From Actinomycetes bacterium (GTDB lineage: Bacteria > Actinomycetota > Acidimicrobiia > Acidimicrobiales > Bog-793): a stretch of DNA of 7,737 nucleotides. Where the stretch lies: NCBI GenBank assembly GCA_021823365.1, contig JAKAOD010000134.1, forward strand, positions 1-7,737, in the 5' to 3' direction. Position 1 is the stretch's first letter. Each line of letters starts with the position of its first letter. The position numbers and the translations under genes were made by a program. Below the pieces are notes generated by a model, which did no database searches, was not told where the DNA came from, and worked only from the letters and a program-made list of their open reading frames with translations. Positions 5,413 to 7,737 of this stretch are shown one piece after another.

Positions 5413-6857
5413 TGCCGCATGGTACCCAGGCCGAGGGCAACCGCCGCCTCGGCGAGCGTGGCGGCGCGCACGAGGTCGAGCGGCGGCGGCGCGTCGGGCG
5501 ACGAAGGCGGCACGACGGCCCGCGCAAAGCCGAGACGGGCGGCCTCGGCAAGGCGCCGGTCCGTGTGCGCGACCTGGCGGACCTCGCCGCCGAGACCGAC
5601 CTCGCCGCAGGCGACCAGGTCCGCCGGCAGTGGCACGCCCGTCGCCGCCGAGGCCACGGCGAGCCCGAGCGCGAGGTCGACCGCCGGCTCGCCGACCTTG
5701 ACGCCTCCGACGACCGAGGCGAAGACGTCCTTCGCGGCGAGGGAGAGCCCGAGCCGGCGCTCGAGGACGGCGAGGACCATGGCAAGCCGGGTCGGCGGCA
5801 CGCCCTGCGCGCCGCGGCGAGGGTTCGCGAGCGGGCTGGCGGCGACGAGCGCCTGGAGCTCGACGAGCAGAGCGCGGCGGCCCTCGATGACCGGCACGAC
5901 CACGCTTCCGGCGACGCCCGGGCGGCGGTCCCCGAGGAGCAGGGAGCTCGGATCGGCGACGCCTGCGAGCCCCTGCGGCCTCATCTCGAACAACGCGAGC
6001 TCCCCGCTCGGGCCGAAGCGGTGCTTGACGACCGACAGGACGCGCACGCCGTGGTGGCGGTCCCCCTCGAGCGCGCAGACGGTGTCGACCAGGTGCTCGA
6101 GCACCTTCGGGCCGGCGATCGCCCCGTCCTTGGTCACGTGCCCGGCGAGGATCGTGGCGACGCGGGCGCCCTTGGCATGGGCGACGAGGCGCGCCGCGCA
6201 CTCGCGGACCTGCGGCAGGCTGCCGGGGGCCTGGGCGAGCTCCGGATCGGCGACCGCCTGGATCGAGTCGACGACGAGGAGGTCCGGCGAGACCTGCTCG
6301 GCCGCCTCGATCGCCGCCGGCAGGGAGGTCGTCGCGACGACGTCGACGCCCTCGACCGCCGCGGAGAGCCGACCGGCGCGCCGCCGCACCTGGTCCGTCG
6401 ACTCCTCTGCCGCGACGTAGAGGCTGCGCCCGCCGCGGCGGGCCCACGAGGCCGCGACCTGGAGGAGCAGCGTGGACTTGCCGACCCCGGGCTCGCCGCC
6501 GAGCAGCGTGACGGAACCGGCGACGAGGCCGCCGGCGAGCGCGAGGTCGAGCTCGTCGATTCCCGTCCGCCGGGGGCTGCCTGCGTCCTCAGGGAGCTCG
6601 TGCAGCGGGACGGGCCCGACGGCGGCGTCCGCCGCCGGCCATCCCCGGCCGGACGCGCCGAGGGCGCCGCGCGCCCGCCGGGCGCCGCCTGGCGGCACGG
6701 GCACCAACCGCGGGCGCTCGCGCTCCTCGACGAGGGTGCTCCACGCGCCGCACCGCGCGCAGCGGCCGGCCCAGCGCACGTGGACGGCGCCGCACTCCTT
6801 GCACCGGTGGATCACCCGCTCCCGCACGAGCGCGTGAGCGTAGGAGGCGGCTGTCAC
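5409..6857 (-). CDS. radA: DNA repair protein RadA (Sms)
   Basis: RecA-like ATPase that drives branch migration of recombination intermediates during repair; a known partner of DisA. The 482-residue product has, in order: a C4 zinc finger (Cys19, Cys22, Cys33, Cys36, in CKECG...CARCG), a RecA-like core with Walker A GEPGVGKS (121-128) and Walker B LLVVDS (193-198), the RadA-specific signature here read as KHRFG (278-282; KNRFG in E. coli), and a C-terminal Lon-like domain (about 315-475, with DVFASVVGGVKVGEPAVDLAL) that lacks protease function in this family. The start is uncertain: the GTG at 6857 puts the first Cys at 19, whereas E. coli and Bacillus have it at 10-11. GTG 6827 would give Cys9, but none of the candidates has a good Shine-Dalgarno. 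The stop overlaps the disA start by 4 bp. Confidence 0.95.
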   Translation of the reverse strand: MTAASYAHALVRERVIHRCKECGAVHVRWAGRCARCGAWSTLVEERERPRLVPVPPGGARRARGALGASGRGWPAADAAVGPVPLHELPEDAGSPRRTGIDELDLALAGGLVAGSVTLLGGEPGVGKSTLLLQVAASWARRGGRSLYVAAEESTDQVRRRAGRLSAAVEGVDVVATTSLPAAIEAAEQVSPDLLVVDSIQAVADPELAQAPGSLPQVRECAARLVAHAKGARVATILAGHVTKDGAIAGPKVLEHLVDTVCALEGDRHHGVRVLSVVKHRFGPSGELALFEMRPQGLAGVADPSSLLLGDRRPGVAGSVVVPVIEGRRALLVELQALVAASPLANPRRGAQGVPPTRLAMVLAVLERRLGLSLAAKDVFASVVGGVKVGEPAVDLALGLAVASAATGVPLPADLVACGEVGLGGEVRQVAHTDRRLAEAARLGFARAVVPPSSPDAPPPLDLVRAATLAEAAVALGLGTMRQ

Positions 6858-6858
6858 A

Positions 6859-6901
6859 CCGCCGGAGCGGCCGGTGCCGGTGCTCCCGGCGGCTCCGGCG
6901 G
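6859..6901 (-). promoter_or_regulatory. 10-bp inverted repeat just before the radA start
   Basis: The arms CCGCCGGAGC (6859-6868) and GCTCCGGCGG (6892-6901) are perfectly complementary around a 23-base loop. On the - strand the second arm ends one base before the GTG at 6857, so the region that should hold the ribosome binding site would be paired. It could also act as a processing or partial termination signal after clpC; no T run follows. The remaining bases of the 108-bp clpC/radA gap show nothing else I can name. Confidence 0.4.
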
Positions 6902-6965
6902 GACGGCCGAACGCGGCGGGGTCGGTGCGAACGGGATCGGTGCTGGCCGAGCCGGCCCCGGCGGG

Positions 6966-7737
6966 CTAGGAGTCGGCGCCGGCCCCCGCGAGCTCGACCG
7001 GCGGCGGCTCGAATCCCTCGATCGCCCGGAAGACGATCTGGTCGCCCTCGGCGTCGCAGATGATGGTCTCGCCGACGCGGAACTCCTTCCAGAGGATCTT
7101 CTCCGACAGCGGGTCCTCGATCAGCTGCTGGATCGCCCGCCGGAGCGGCCGCGCGCCGAGCGCCGGCTCGTAGCCGCGCTTGGCGACGAACTCCTTTGCG
7201 GCGAGCGTGAGCTCGAGCCCGATCCCCTGGCCCTCGAGCTGCTCGCGCACGCGCTTGACCATCAGGTCGACGATCTCGGTCACCTCGTGGAGCTGGAGCT
7301 CGTGGAAGACGATGACCTCGTCGATCCGGTTGAGGAACTCGGGGCGGAAGTGGCCCTTCAAGGCCTCCTGCACCTTGGACTTCATCCGCTCGTAGGTGAC
7401 CGCTTCGGTGGTCTTGGCGAAGCCGACGGACACCTTGCGCAGATCCGCCGTGCCGAGGTTCGACGTCATGATGAGCACGGTGTTCTTGAAGTCGACGGTC
7501 CGTCCCTGGGCGTCGGTCAGGCGCCCATCCTCGAGGATCTGGAGCAGCGCGTTGAACACGTCCGGATGCGCCTTCTCGACCTCGTCGAACAGCACGACGG
7601 CGAACGGCTTCCGGCGCACGGCCTCGGTGAGCTGGCCGCCCTCTTCGTAGCCGACGTAGCCCGGCGGCGAGCCGACCAGACGGCTCACGGTGTGCTTCTC
7701 CATGTACTCGGACATGTCGAGCTGGATGAGGGCGTCC
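6966..7737 (-). CDS. clpC: ATP-dependent Clp protease ATP-binding subunit ClpC (3' part)
   Basis: AAA+ unfoldase that feeds substrates to ClpP. The gene is cut by the right window edge: only the last 256 residues, most of the second AAA+ module (D2) and the C-terminus, are present. The D2 Walker A lies outside. Numbering from the first complete codon, the fragment shows the pore loop GYVG (26-29), Walker B VVLFDE (47-52), sensor 1 TSNLG (91-95), a candidate arginine finger in LNRID (Arg137) and sensor 2 GARPLRR (Arg196 at the sensor arginine). SEYMEKHTVSRLVGSPPGYV matches ClpC rather than ClpB (which has the same core but a different tail), and the short acidic Pro/Ala tail is ClpC-like. The TAG stop is in the same frame as radA, with 36 open codons between. 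In Bacillus clpC also directly precedes radA and disA. Confidence 0.93.
   Translation of the reverse strand, partial: DALIQLDMSEYMEKHTVSRLVGSPPGYVGYEEGGQLTEAVRRKPFAVVLFDEVEKAHPDVFNALLQILEDGRLTDAQGRTVDFKNTVLIMTSNLGTADLRKVSVGFAKTTEAVTYERMKSKVQEALKGHFRPEFLNRIDEVIVFHELQLHEVTEIVDLMVKRVREQLEGQGIGLELTLAAKEFVAKRGYEPALGARPLRRAIQQLIEDPLSEKILWKEFRVGETIICDAEGDQIVFRAIEGFEPPPVELAGAGADS

Noticed and set aside
2972..5785. 937-codon open frame on the - strand
   Set aside because: Only its last 251 codons are real (ispD). The upstream part is an out-of-frame reading of carD and disA with Arg/Ser/Pro-rich composition.
4315..6420. 701-codon open frame on the + strand opposite disA and radA
   Set aside because: Antisense shadow of two intact conserved genes. 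Composition is Arg/Asp/Leu-rich with no recognisable domain; long antisense frames are expected at this GC content.
1..7737. Mobile element, CRISPR array, tRNA or defence system
   Set aside because: No transposase or integrase motifs, no regular repeats, no tRNA T-loop pattern where I looked; all coding space is taken by housekeeping genes.

Overview
This window reads as a stretch of core chromosome from a high-GC actinobacterium (GC roughly 70-75% by eye). The gene order clpC-radA-disA-carD-ispD-ispF-rlmB, the mycobacterial-type CarD, the long (423-residue) citrate synthase and the heavy use of GTG starts (6 of the 7 visible starts) support this. The exact class cannot be fixed from the sequence; a deep-branching lineage such as Acidimicrobiia is a guess. 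I see no transposase, integrase, phage gene, CRISPR array, tRNA or rRNA.

Layout. Positions 1-190 are a leader with several perfect short dyads, a possible terminator and a possible promoter. A complete citrate synthase gene follows on the + strand (191-1462). After a 68-bp convergent gap, the rest lies on the - strand and is transcribed from right to left: the 3' part of clpC (7737-6966), radA (6857-5409), disA (5412-4336), carD (4236-3760), ispD (3727-2972), ispF (2975-2454) and rlmB (2457-1531). Three junctions are 4-bp stop/start overlaps (radA/disA ATGA; ispD/ispF and ispF/rlmB GTGA), so those pairs are probably translationally coupled. The two larger gaps (clpC/radA 108 bp, disA/carD 99 bp) hold the clearest candidate regulatory structure.

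Function. ClpC (protein quality control), RadA (recombination branch migration) and DisA (c-di-AMP synthesis coupled to DNA integrity) form a stress and genome-integrity block. CarD (RNA polymerase open-complex stabiliser) follows. IspD and IspF catalyse two steps of the MEP isoprenoid pathway, and RlmB methylates 23S rRNA. Related orders are known in Bacillus (clpC-radA-disA...ispD-ispF...cysS...rlmB) and Mycobacterium (carD-ispD-ispF-cysS-rlmB). Here everything is compact and in one direction, and cysS is missing between ispF and rlmB.

I do not see a new biological system. The points most worth a second look are the disA/carD intergenic region (a -10-like TAGAAT, a perfect 8-bp dyad at the predicted transcript start, and a Shine-Dalgarno inside a 12-bp palindrome), a hairpin against the radA start, a non-conserved tail on RlmB, and residue changes in CarD, IspF and RadA.
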